Origin: Pararge aegeria
Taxonomy: Eukaryota; Arthropoda; Insecta; Lepidoptera; Nymphalidae
DNA: 64,000 bases
Direction: 5' to 3'
Assembly: GCF_905163445.1 (NCBI RefSeq)
Contig: NC_053183.1
Span: forward strand, 19,282,001-19,346,000
Shown here: positions 54,995 through 64,000 of the stretch, one piece after another
Numbering within the stretch: the stretch's first letter is position 1
Layout of the letters: each line of letters opens with the position of its first letter
Made by a program: the position numbers and the translations under genes
The notes under the pieces: model-generated
Databases searched by the model: none
Told to the model about the DNA's origin: nothing
Seen by the model: the letters and a program-made list of their open reading frames with translations, nothing else

Positions 54995-55654
54995 TAAAAA
55001 AAAGATCGATAACGTAAATTTCAGAGATGCTTTACATTCAATTACTAAATTAAAATCGCTTTAATAAAAAAAAAGAAATCCTAGTTTGCAAATCTCCGAC
55101 TTTGTTGAAATTTAATTCAAAGTTCTAGAAAGAGTATTCGATAGAAATACCTACTATATTTTAAGACCCTTAAACATTTAATACACCTTTGTTGTACAAT
55201 TGTTTGATATTAAATGGATGTTTCCCGGAGGATTTACGGTATTCCGTTGGAAAGTGTTTTGCAGCGCCATCGATCAATCAATGACAGCGATGGTGCGAAG
55301 ATTCGATTCGAAATTAATACCCGGAAATTTCCACGGAAAGTCAGGATAACAATAAGTTTCAATCAAGATAACAAAGTGTTTAGCAGTAGGAGGCACTTGA
55401 TCAGATGGGTTTCTCAGATTTTATAGAAATTTATGAAACGCTTGATAAATTACGAATTAAGTTGAGCGGATATATTTCGGGAAATTTTACAAATTAATAC
55501 GTATTTTATAGGAAACTCTCAACACAATTTTGAGATGTTCGAAATTTTAAAAAGTGTCGCATTATTTATTTGAAAAATTAATTCGATAAGCTTTTTTCTC
55601 GATTTAAAAAATACTTTTATTTTCTAGCGTATCAGTGAGTACTGTAATTTTAAG
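54995..55654 (+). other. Unclassified intergenic sequence
   Basis: A 70-codon open frame at 55214-55426 (YGIPLESVLQRHRSINDSDG) has balanced composition but no family I recognise. Confidence 0.3.
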
Positions 55655-55885
55655 TGGGGGGTCCTGGACTCGAACCCAGGCAGGGGTTATTTAGGAATTT
55701 ATAATTTGTAAATGTTCTCTCTTCTGGGCTGGTGGGAGGCGTTGGCTGTCGCTTGTTAGTATTTTACCGACAAAGATGTTGCGTAGAAACCGATTAGTCG
55801 TTTGAGTTTAATATAAGTTTGAGTATAAGTATCAGGTTACCCTAACAGGTTAGCCCGTTATCATGTTAGACTGCATCATCACTTA
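55655..55885 (+). mobile_element. SINE-C, head partly lost
   Basis: 'gggtcctggactcgaaccca', 'ggaatttataatttgtaaat', 'gttgcgtagaaaccgattag' and 'ggttagcccgttatcatgtt'. Confidence 0.6.
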
Positions 55886-58206
55886 TGGATGGAAGAGGAT
55901 TAGGCGACACTTATTTAGGTAATGCCTTGTTTGTCATTAGTGAAAACGAGAATTTGTAGCCTAGCAAGCGATAAAGCCGCCTTTAAAATTTTACTCCTGT
56001 CTTCATGTTTCTGTTATTCTTGATTATATCAATAACTTGATGTTGTGTATAGATAAAGAGTAATAATACAGTTATTAGTGTTGTACTTATTCAATCAAAG
56101 TACAAACAAAATTACATAATTGTTTCCTAACAGCAATATAATTGAGTTGTTAAATAACTTACAACATAGTTACATTTGTATTTAATCCCATTAATAACGT
56201 GGAATTCAAATTAATTTTACGTCAGTACGTACGCCGTGAACATTTTGTGTTGATGCATGAATAGAATATTAAATATTTGCTGGCGTTGTTTTGCGATTCC
56301 CCTGAATTTGTAATGAACACACGATGGATCATCGTGCAATTGAAATATTATATTCAGCTAGATCCGAATTTCGGTGTATAAACTTTCGGTAATAAACTCG
56401 AAGCACTGACCAAATATCCAATAGCTTTATAATGAAGCATTTACCATTTACCTGCTCATGACTGCTCTGACGTTCAGTAAACATTACAATGTTCAAGTTC
56501 CTATCCTAATAAAATATCAGGGTTCTTGATATGACAGTGTGGGAGCAAAAAATCTTTATGAATGTAAAATAATATAAAGAAAAAAGTGTGTGCGTGTAAC
56601 CTTTACATTGTATATTGATGAAAGATTTTATGTTCCTGGGACTAAAATTCATTAATATCACTTTCACATTTTATTAATATTTTCTTTTGTTAAATAGGAT
56701 TATTGAGAGTAGAAAATTGAAGGTTAGATCAGCACATGTCAAACATGTCGCAATCGTCAGAAAATTTAATAATAATTTATTTATTACAAAAGTAATAAAT
56801 AAACAAGTAAAGCAGAAATTAAGAAATTTTCATGAGTTTTTATTCACTTTGCTATTTACAATAAATAATCCTAATTGCATATGATATTTGCCAGTAGCTG
56901 GCGTATAAGTCAAGACACGAGGAGTATATGACATATACTTACGACCAATCCAAATTATTATTTTTAAATAGCGAAAACTACACAGACCGCTGACGTAAGC
57001 GTTACTTCCATAAGAAAGAAATCAGAGTTACTCCTTAGTCGCGCCTAGAAGTTTTACATCAATATAAAAAATATATATCTTCTATGTATACAATTTAAAC
57101 CGTTACAGCGTCATTGTATTATGTACTAACAAAAAGTTTACAATAAAATAATATTGCGGATGTAAGCTATCCTATTTGATTGAAATCGGTTAAGTAGTTT
57201 AGGAGTCTATCGAGGACAAACAAGGCGACGTAATTTATATATATTAAAATAGTAAGGACTAATATCATAAATGGGAAAGTTTTTTTGTTTGTCCTTACGC
57301 GCTCTAAGCAAGCAATCATTTTAAGCAAGTTGTTTTTTGGCATACAGTATGTTGAAAGGAGAGTAACAGAGGTTATTTTTTATTCGTGGAAATCAAATGA
57401 TTCGTTGAATTGTTCATAATCATTGTGCGTATGAAGACTGCCAATCCACACTGGATCCCTTCAGATTCCGAGAGTTCCGTACAATGTATTGGGATGGTAA
57501 TAGGTTGATAATGAAGGTGATAACGTACTGTTATACCATTGAAATGTCATGATTTAACATTTTATTAAGTGAATGAATTTAACAGTAATTAAAATTTCAG
57601 AACCCTTAGCTCTTATTTATTAAACTTTACAGACAAATAAAAAGAAAAACAAAAATAAAACACAAAACAGGATTAAATTACACCAAACCCGACGAAATAA
57701 CAATAGAGTGTCTATGGCTATTGTTGCTGAAAATCCTCGTCTAATTCTTGGAAAACTTCGGAAAACCTCTCTCAATTCTCGGATAAAAGTGGAGTAAAAA
57801 AATATATTGCGCCAAAAAGAAGTCGCTGGATCTCGTGATCCTGAGGTTTTTCGACTCAAAGGTAATCAGTTCGTATATTTTGTGATGGATTCTCGTCTAT
57901 TGATTGTTGTTCTGTTAGTATTTGGATTCCTTTGTCGGGTTATTCAATTAGTGAAAGTGATGTCATAACGACAGGCGTAATATAATTAATGTATCTTAAC
58001 AAGTTCTCATACTTCTGCTGGTTACAGTTCTCCTCTCTTATAACAACACATTTATTACAGAGAAGGAGGAGAGATATTAAAGAAGAAGAGATAGGAAAGG
58101 GATACAAGTACCATCCCCCGACACTAATTCTGTTGAGTTTTACATTTTAGTAATAATATTTATTTATTTATTTATATTTGTATATATTCAAATATATATA
58201 TTTATT
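55886..58206 (+). other. Intergenic with repeat E and Helitron scraps
   Basis: 56863-57003 is the reverse copy of dispersed repeat E. About 57255-57370 ('gtaaggactaatatcataaa', 'ttttttgtttgtccttac') is a Helitron-like 5' piece. Elsewhere nothing is recognised; the 79-codon minus-strand frame at 57620-57859 is not a known family. Confidence 0.35.
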
Positions 58207-58455
58207 TATATGCACCACCTACCTCCCTTTTTGAGCTGTGTTTTACGCCTTAGGTTGCCTGGAAGAGATCGCTATGTAGCGATAAGGCCGCCAAATTGTA
58301 TACTTTCTGTTAAATTTTTTACAATAAAAGTGTATTCATTCATTCATTCACCATATCATTCAGAAAAACCAAAAAGAAAGAACAAACAGTTCAATAATGA
58401 AGTAGGATACAAAAGGCGGTCTTATCGCTAAGTAGCTGTCTCTGCCAGGCAACAT
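58207..58455. mobile_element. LINE 3' UTR pair, tail-to-tail
   Basis: A plus copy (about 58207-58340: 'ggttgcctggaagagatcgc', 'tatgtagcgataaggccgcc', (attc)n tail) meets a minus copy (about 58345-58455: 'aggcggtcttatcgctaagt', 'ctctgccaggcaac'). They resemble the third LINE family's 3' UTR. Another plus copy follows at 59035-59275. Confidence 0.6.
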
Positions 58456-58669
58456 TAGGATTAGGAAAACTAAGAAGCAAAATGAAAAGGTGGCATACAT
58501 TTTTTAAAACATACAAACGAATAACTATATACTAATACAGAAACCTGACTACACACATACAACAATACTATTGATAAATATAAAAAATAAATATACTAAT
58601 GCATACTTTAACATACCATTAATACTTAAATATGAGTTAGAGTAGATAGATAAATAACAGCGAACGACT

Positions 58670-58973
58670 GTTTAGTGACTGTAAGAACTCGACTTCACTT
58701 TTGGGGGTCTGAGTTCGAAACCCAGCACGCACGCAATTTCCTAAGTTATGTGCATTTTAAGTAATTAAAAATGTCACTTGCTTTGACAGTGAAGGAAAAC
58801 ATCGTGAGGAAACCTGCATACATGAGAGTTCTACAATATAATGTATGTGGAGTAAAGGTATGTGGAGTCCACCAATCCGCACTGTGCCAGCGTGGTGGAC
58901 TACGACCTTAACTCTTTCTCATTGTGGGAGGCCATAATATAGTGGGCCGGTAATGGATCGATATGATGATGAC
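58670..58973 (+). mobile_element. SINE-B, full copy
   Basis: 'gggggtctgagttcgaaacc' (B-box region), 'gacagtgaaggaaaacatcg', 'tccgcactgtgccagcgtgg' and 'gggccggtaatggatcgata' with a (gat)n end. Confidence 0.75.
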
Positions 58974-59034
58974 TGTTTAGCATATTCTCTGTGGGGGATA
59001 GACAAAGATAATTTCGTATTACGTCTACTACGAT

Positions 59035-59275
59035 TGCCTTATAAGAGAAAACGCAATCCGCAGCCAACAAACATATATAACATAAATATATATATTTATA
59101 TATTTGTGTATTGTTTTTTTTCCCACCTCCTTTCTATGTTTTCGGCTTTCGCGTCTTTGGAAGAATTCGCTATGTAGCGATAAGGCCACCTAATCGTATT
59201 CTCTTCCTTTATGTGTATATCTCTGTAACTTCTTTTTTCTTTGGTGTACAACAAAAATCAGTTATTCTTTAATTC
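59035..59275 (+). mobile_element. LINE 3' UTR copy
   Basis: 'gtctttggaagaattcgcta', 'tgtagcgataaggccaccta' and tail 'gtacaacaaaaatcagttat'. Confidence 0.55.
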
Positions 59276-59823
59276 ACATTCATCACTTTAATTAAAAGGA
59301 GTGGGCAACGACCCTGCTTTCTGGGTATAATCAGCTGCTCGTATTTTATTTATAATTTAAGTTTTAATTTTAGTCTTAATATTCGTAAAACTGTGTAAAT
59401 TATTTGTAAATAAGTGTTTGTTCATTAGATAAGTAGTCATAAAAAGTGTAATCAACTCAGCGAGCACAAAAAGCGAACTATCCATGTGACAGGAGGTTCG
59501 TTCGGCGAGAATTCAAAATCCAACGTCTGTAACGACGTATGATTTACGTTCAAAGGATTTTACTGGGGAGTATTGCTTTTATTTTCTTTATCGTTCTCTG
59601 TTATCACGTTATATTATCCCGCTAGCTATTAAATACATTACTCCCTACACAGTACATTCTCGTTGATCACGAGACACGTCCCTATATACACTCTGACAAA
59701 ATCATTCTTGCTTTACTTGACGGATTTGTGGAAGTGAAGAAAAAGAATTATTGAAACTGTCTCAGACAACATTTGCAGCATCTACTCATGCACACCTTAT
59801 GATATAGAGACAAGTTCTATAAA

Positions 59824-61440
59824 ATGGCTCCTCCAATGTTAACCAGAAGAGCGGCTGCATTGGAAGAGCAATTGAAACTAAAGAATGCCCTCCGTGAACT
59901 CAAGTCACTCAAACAAGTAAATGCTGACTTGGTGAGGGAACAAGATGACAGTGAAGTTGAACTGAGAGCAATTATAGCCAAGAACTCCCAACTGAAAGGT
60001 GAACTAGCAGAGTTAAACAGTGCACACAATCTGGTCATAGAGGAACGCGACCAACTCCAGAAGGCAGTCAGCTCATTTGAACAATGCATATCAACCTATG
60101 AAGAAGCTCTAGGGAAAATTTCTATGTTGGAGGGAGAATTAAGTAGGGCATGTTCAACAATCAATGACCTTCAATCACAATTACACAGTGCTGAAATACT
60201 ATCAACAAATAATCTGTACGATGAACTTGTTGCTTCATCCTCAACAATGCCAATGTGTATCGATCTGACTTGTGATAGTCCTTGTATTAAAAACCCCAAG
60301 CCTCAGCAACATTCCTGTTCCTATTTAAATAGCCATAACAAAATAAAAAAATACATCAAAATAAGTAAAATAATTAAAAAAACTCAAACTTTAATAAAAA
60401 AACAAAGGGCTGGCACAAAAAACCTGGCATTAAGAAAGGAACGCTCAGTTTTAGTAAATAAATTAAACACCCTTTCATTATCCTCTCAGAGAAGTAGAGA
60501 AAACTATGAAAGTGAAATTCAAAGCCTCAATGATGTAATTAAACAATTGGAGGACTCACTTAAAACTGTAACCATTAAATATGAGCTATCACAAAGGCAG
60601 ATTGATGAACAAATTCTGGCAGCTGATGAGTTGTTAGCCCTAGGTACCTACAACATGGCTCGCTTTGAGTCTTTAGCAAATAAATGTAACTGTACTCATG
60701 AGATACCTATGACTAACCTAAAATTATGTGATACAGTATCTTCCAACCAATTAGAAACATGCCTGGAGCAGTGCTCAACTGTCATACCAGACCCTTCACC
60801 TTTATTAAAAAGTATGCCTGAAAAACAGACAATTATATTTTCCGACATGTTAGGTAAAGGTTTTGGACCTATTATGAACCATTACCTTGATCACTCAGTA
60901 ACTAATAGATGTTCACCGGGGGCTAGTTTCGATTATCTTATTAATAGTTTGAATAGTGACTATTTAGATGTAAATAAAAATGTTGTTCTCTTAATAGGAG
61001 ACAGTTTGAATGTCAAAAAGCATCAAATTATAAGATGCATTGATAAATTACTAGCTTTACATAGTAAAACTCAATGTAAATTCGTTATGTGTGCCTTTCC
61101 TTACTGTGGCACATTTAGTTCAAAGCAGAATGAACATATTTATAATTTAAATTTATTAATTTATAACCTGACATGCCGTCATAGTGACGCAGTTTTTTAT
61201 TTTGACATCAATAAATCCATGTCATCCCTATTGTCTAGAGATAGTTTAATTTTATCTAAGAAAAGTAAGCATCACTTGGCATCTTTACTAGCTTACAACT
61301 TAAATGATACTGTTACAAGTATTGTAACTAAGTCTATTGACACCTCTACATATTGTACTTCAAGTACCACCAATATTTCTAATATTGACCCTAGTACTTG
61401 TTCTAGTACTATAATTAATTCAAATAGTTATTTAAACTAG
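59824..61440 (+). CDS. CR1 retrotransposon ORF1 protein (coiled coil plus SGNH-like domain)
   Basis: 538 codons, intact. Residues about 8-125 and 200-270 are heptad-rich coiled coils (ALEEQLKLKNALRELKSLKQ; ENYESEIQSLNDVIKQLEDS), separated by a Lys-rich basic segment (about 175-215). Residues about 385-500 look like an SGNH/esterase fold: VVLLIGDSLN with GDS at 392-394 (block I) and an Asp...His pair D473 and H483/H484 (RDSLILSKKSKHH, block V). Esterase-type ORF1 proteins are known from CR1-clade LINEs; the hydrolase role is inferred, and the usual Gly and Asn blocks were not securely placed. ORF1 binds the element RNA in such elements. Start ATG is the first in frame, after 'gttctataaa'. Confidence 0.85.
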   Translation: MAPPMLTRRAAALEEQLKLKNALRELKSLKQVNADLVREQDDSEVELRAIIAKNSQLKGELAELNSAHNLVIEERDQLQKAVSSFEQCISTYEEALGKISMLEGELSRACSTINDLQSQLHSAEILSTNNLYDELVASSSTMPMCIDLTCDSPCIKNPKPQQHSCSYLNSHNKIKKYIKISKIIKKTQTLIKKQRAGTKNLALRKERSVLVNKLNTLSLSSQRSRENYESEIQSLNDVIKQLEDSLKTVTIKYELSQRQIDEQILAADELLALGTYNMARFESLANKCNCTHEIPMTNLKLCDTVSSNQLETCLEQCSTVIPDPSPLLKSMPEKQTIIFSDMLGKGFGPIMNHYLDHSVTNRCSPGASFDYLINSLNSDYLDVNKNVVLLIGDSLNVKKHQIIRCIDKLLALHSKTQCKFVMCAFPYCGTFSSKQNEHIYNLNLLIYNLTCRHSDAVFYFDINKSMSSLLSRDSLILSKKSKHHLASLLAYNLNDTVTSIVTKSIDTSTYCTSSTTNISNIDPSTCSSTIINSNSYLN

Positions 61441-61469
61441 ACAGTGAGACAACGGGGAAGCTCTGTAAT

Positions 61470-63902
61470 ATGAACATTGTACATCAAAACATACAGAGCT
61501 TCACCGGCAAAGAATTAGAAATAGAACTGTTTGTTGAAAAATTCAATATACACATATTGTGTATAACTGAGCATTGGCTCACTGGAGCACAAATAGCAGT
61601 TAACATCAATAACTTCAAAATGTCAAGTGTGTTCTTTAGAAAGACTGCTATTCATGGTGGATCCTTAATTTTTGTACGCAATAATATAACATGTAAAGAG
61701 CGAAAAGATATAGTTAGTCTTTCTGTGGAGCGCATAATTGAACTGTCTTGTGTGGAGCTGGAGCGTTTTATAATAGTGTGTGTGTACCATCCCCCCTCAG
61801 GTGATTTCAACCAATTCGAGGATGTAATGGAAGATGTCCTTAAGCGATTGTGTATGTCTACTAAAAATGTAATAGTATGCGGGGATTTCAATGTTGATAT
61901 CTTATTACATAATACTACTACGACTAGGTTGTTAAACTTATTTAAATGCTTTAATTTGAATAATGCTTTCGATGAACCTACTAGAATCACAGCAACTTCA
62001 GCATCTTGTTTAGATAATATTTTTTTTAACTGTGATATCTTAGGTAAATCGATATTAAACAATTTAAGGTCAGATCATTGTGGCCAACAAATTACTGTTG
62101 TTGGTACAAATAGAAATAAACATATTGTTAAGTACAGGCCGATAACTCAGAGTAAACTGACGCGATTTGAAGGTGAAATATCAGCCAAAATTCCTGCTCT
62201 CTTTTTTGAAAACTGTCATCCCGACAATCTTTATCGTACGCTTTTCAATGAAATAGAAAGTGCATTTAATAAAGTATTTACTTTTAAATACATAGATTCT
62301 AATAAAAAAATGAGGTTTAGTGATTGGGCGACAATAGGCATTTACAAAAGCAGGGATAAGTTGTATGAGCTATATGATGAAAAACAATACAATCAGACTC
62401 CAACCTTCCTTGAATATGTAAAAAGTTACTCCAAAACATTTAAAAATGTTTGTAGACAAGCTAAGTCGCTATACATTAAAGATCGGATAGTAAAATCTGA
62501 AAACAAAATACAAACAACCTGGAAAATTGTTAATAATGAATCTGGGAAAACTAAATCTCGAGACGGAAATTTTGAATTAATTATTAATAATAATATGGTA
62601 ACTACTGATACAGAAGTTGCTAGTACTTTTGAAAACTTTTTTCAGAATGTTCCTATTTTGTTAACAGATTCACTAAATTCCTCACCTACTGCAGCTCAGA
62701 ATTTATTAAGAGGCAACATTAATGAGTGCAAAGTTTTATTTCATTTCAAACATATAGATGCATCGGATATCAGTAAAAACTTCAAGTTGTTAAAATTAAA
62801 GAAAACAGGTGATATATGGGGAATGTCGGTAAAGGTAATATCTCAAATTATTGACGTCATTGCTCCTCTTTTAGCCATAATTTTCAATGAATGTGTTGAT
62901 TTAGGTACTTTCCCGAACCTAATGAAACATAGTAAACTCATTCCTCTATTTAAATCTGGTAATAAAAATGATATAAACAATTACAGACCTATCTCAATCT
63001 TACCAGCTCTTAGTAAGATATTTGAAAAAATTATATTAAATCAACTCTTATATCATTTTAATGTAAATAACTTACTACACCCTGAGCAGTATGGCTTCAC
63101 TAAAGGTCGTAGCACAACGGACGCAGGCGCTAAACTTATAAAACATGTTTATGATGCCTGGGAATGTTCACAGAACGCCATGGGTGTTTTTTGTGATCTA
63201 TCTAAAGCTTTCGATTGTGTTGATCATAAAACCTTGCTTCTTAAGCTAAGCCACTATGGTATCCAAAACGTTGCACTAAATTTGGTTGCCTCTTATCTCA
63301 GCAATAGAACCCAAAGAGTTTGCATAAATGATGCAAAGTCTCAGGGTTCAAATACCTCAATGGGTGTCCCACAAGGCTCGATTTTGGGTCCTTTTCTATT
63401 TTTAGTGTATATAAATGATCTACCGTACCATGTCAGTGGAACATGCGACATTGTATTGTTTGCAGATGATACATCTCTAATTTTTAAGACTGATAGGAGT
63501 AAAGATAACTCTGACGAAGTAAACCGTGTTATGTCGCATGTGTCGCACTGGTTTACAGTTAACAACTTACTTTTAAATGCAAAAAAAACAAAGTGTGTCG
63601 AATTTATCTTACCAAATGTAAAGAAAATTGATAAAAATATAATGATAAATGGTGAATCACTAAAGATAGAGACTTCCACAGTTTTTCTGGGCGTGACCTT
63701 GGATAATAAGCTACAGTGGGGTGCCCATATAGATTCACTAGCGGGTAAACTAAGCTCGGCTGCCTACGCAGTCAGAAAAATTAGACAGATTACTGACGTT
63801 GAAATAGCTAGGCTAGTTTATTTTGCGTACTTTCATAGTGTTATGTCCTATGGAATCTTGTTATGGGGTAAAGCAGCTGATATCGAAACTATATTTATAT
63901 AG
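61470..63902 (+). pseudogene. CR1 retrotransposon ORF2 (endonuclease and reverse transcriptase), one premature stop
   Basis: 810 codons to an in-frame TAG at 63900-63902; the same frame continues QKRAVRSIYKLKSRESLREK to the window end. APE endonuclease (residues 1-210): N7, E34 (TEHWL), Y106 (VYHPPSG), GDFN 138-141 and SDH 201-203. Reverse transcriptase (about 480-730): YRPISILPALSKIFEKIILN, fingers QYGFTKGRSTTDA, D576 in FCDLSKAFDCVDH, SMGVPQGSILGPFLFLVYIN and FADD 664-667. All visible catalytic residues are kept. The copy at 38240 has CTA CAG where this one has TAG CAG, so the stop is a lesion of this copy. Endonuclease nicks target DNA and RT copies element RNA. Confidence 0.9.
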
Positions 63903-64000
63903 CAGAAAAGAGCTGTACGGTCAATATATAAACTTAAATCACGCGAATCCCTCCGTGAGAAGTTTAAAGAAATAGGCATACTTACTGTAGCTTCACAATA

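Larger units (their letters stand above)
59330..64000 (+). mobile_element. CR1-clade non-LTR retrotransposon, near full length, runs off window
   Basis: The order is 5' UTR (about 59330-59823), ORF1 (59824-61440), 29-base spacer, ORF2 (61470-63902, broken at its end). A SINE-A head scrap at about 59295-59325 ('gggcaacgaccctgctttct') lies just outside, so the 5' boundary is approximate. The 3' part matches the truncated copies at 37808, 53441, 27235 and 17181 (minus), identifying it as their family. It lacks LTRs. The 3' UTR lies beyond the window. Confidence 0.88.

Noticed and set aside
59817..60089. 90-codon minus-strand frame rich in Ser
   Set aside because: Antisense shadow of the coiled-coil part of CR1 ORF1.

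Overview
The window is insect nuclear DNA, almost certainly from a butterfly or moth. It is AT-rich and dense in short interspersed and non-LTR retrotransposon debris of lepidopteran style: tRNA-derived SINEs, Helitron-like elements with A|TC...CTAG|T ends, RTE and CR1-like LINEs, and MITEs. One repeat looks like the SINEs common in nymphalid butterflies, but I cannot fix the species from sequence alone.

Only one host gene is recognisable, the 3' part of a neuroligin on the + strand. Five exons (1352-1442, 6964-7158, 9009-9160, 11158-11276, 17688-18643) join in phase with canonical GT/AG borders. They encode the last 503 residues: the end of the cholinesterase-like extracellular domain, a stalk, one membrane helix and a cytoplasmic tail of about 170 residues. 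The 5' exons lie upstream of the window. The introns (about 5.5, 1.85, 2.0 and 6.4 kb) are packed with mobile elements, and four successive exons have an element ending only 12-64 bases before their splice acceptors.

From about 18.8 kb to 59.3 kb I see no host gene. The region is a mosaic of 5'-truncated CR1 and RTE LINE copies, three SINE families (A, B and C), Helitron-like copies, hairpin MITEs and unclassified dispersed repeats. Notable structures are a head-to-head SINE palindrome (32.75-33.16 kb), a diverged tandem duplication with one copy carrying an extra MITE (34.9-35.9 kb), a GC-rich island (37.3-37.8 kb), a perfect 32-bp inverted repeat (44.1 kb) and several other near-perfect palindromes.

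The right end (about 59.33-64.0 kb, running off the window) holds a nearly full-length CR1-clade non-LTR retrotransposon. ORF1 has coiled coils and a putative SGNH/esterase-like domain. ORF2 has an APE endonuclease and a reverse transcriptase, broken by a single in-frame TAG near the window edge. This family is the source of the truncated CR1 copies across the window.

I found no CRISPR, operon or clearly novel multi-gene system. The most interesting material is how mobile elements abut neuroligin splice sites, including an in-frame open SINE segment before exon 2 and a duplicated splice-donor region in intron 4.
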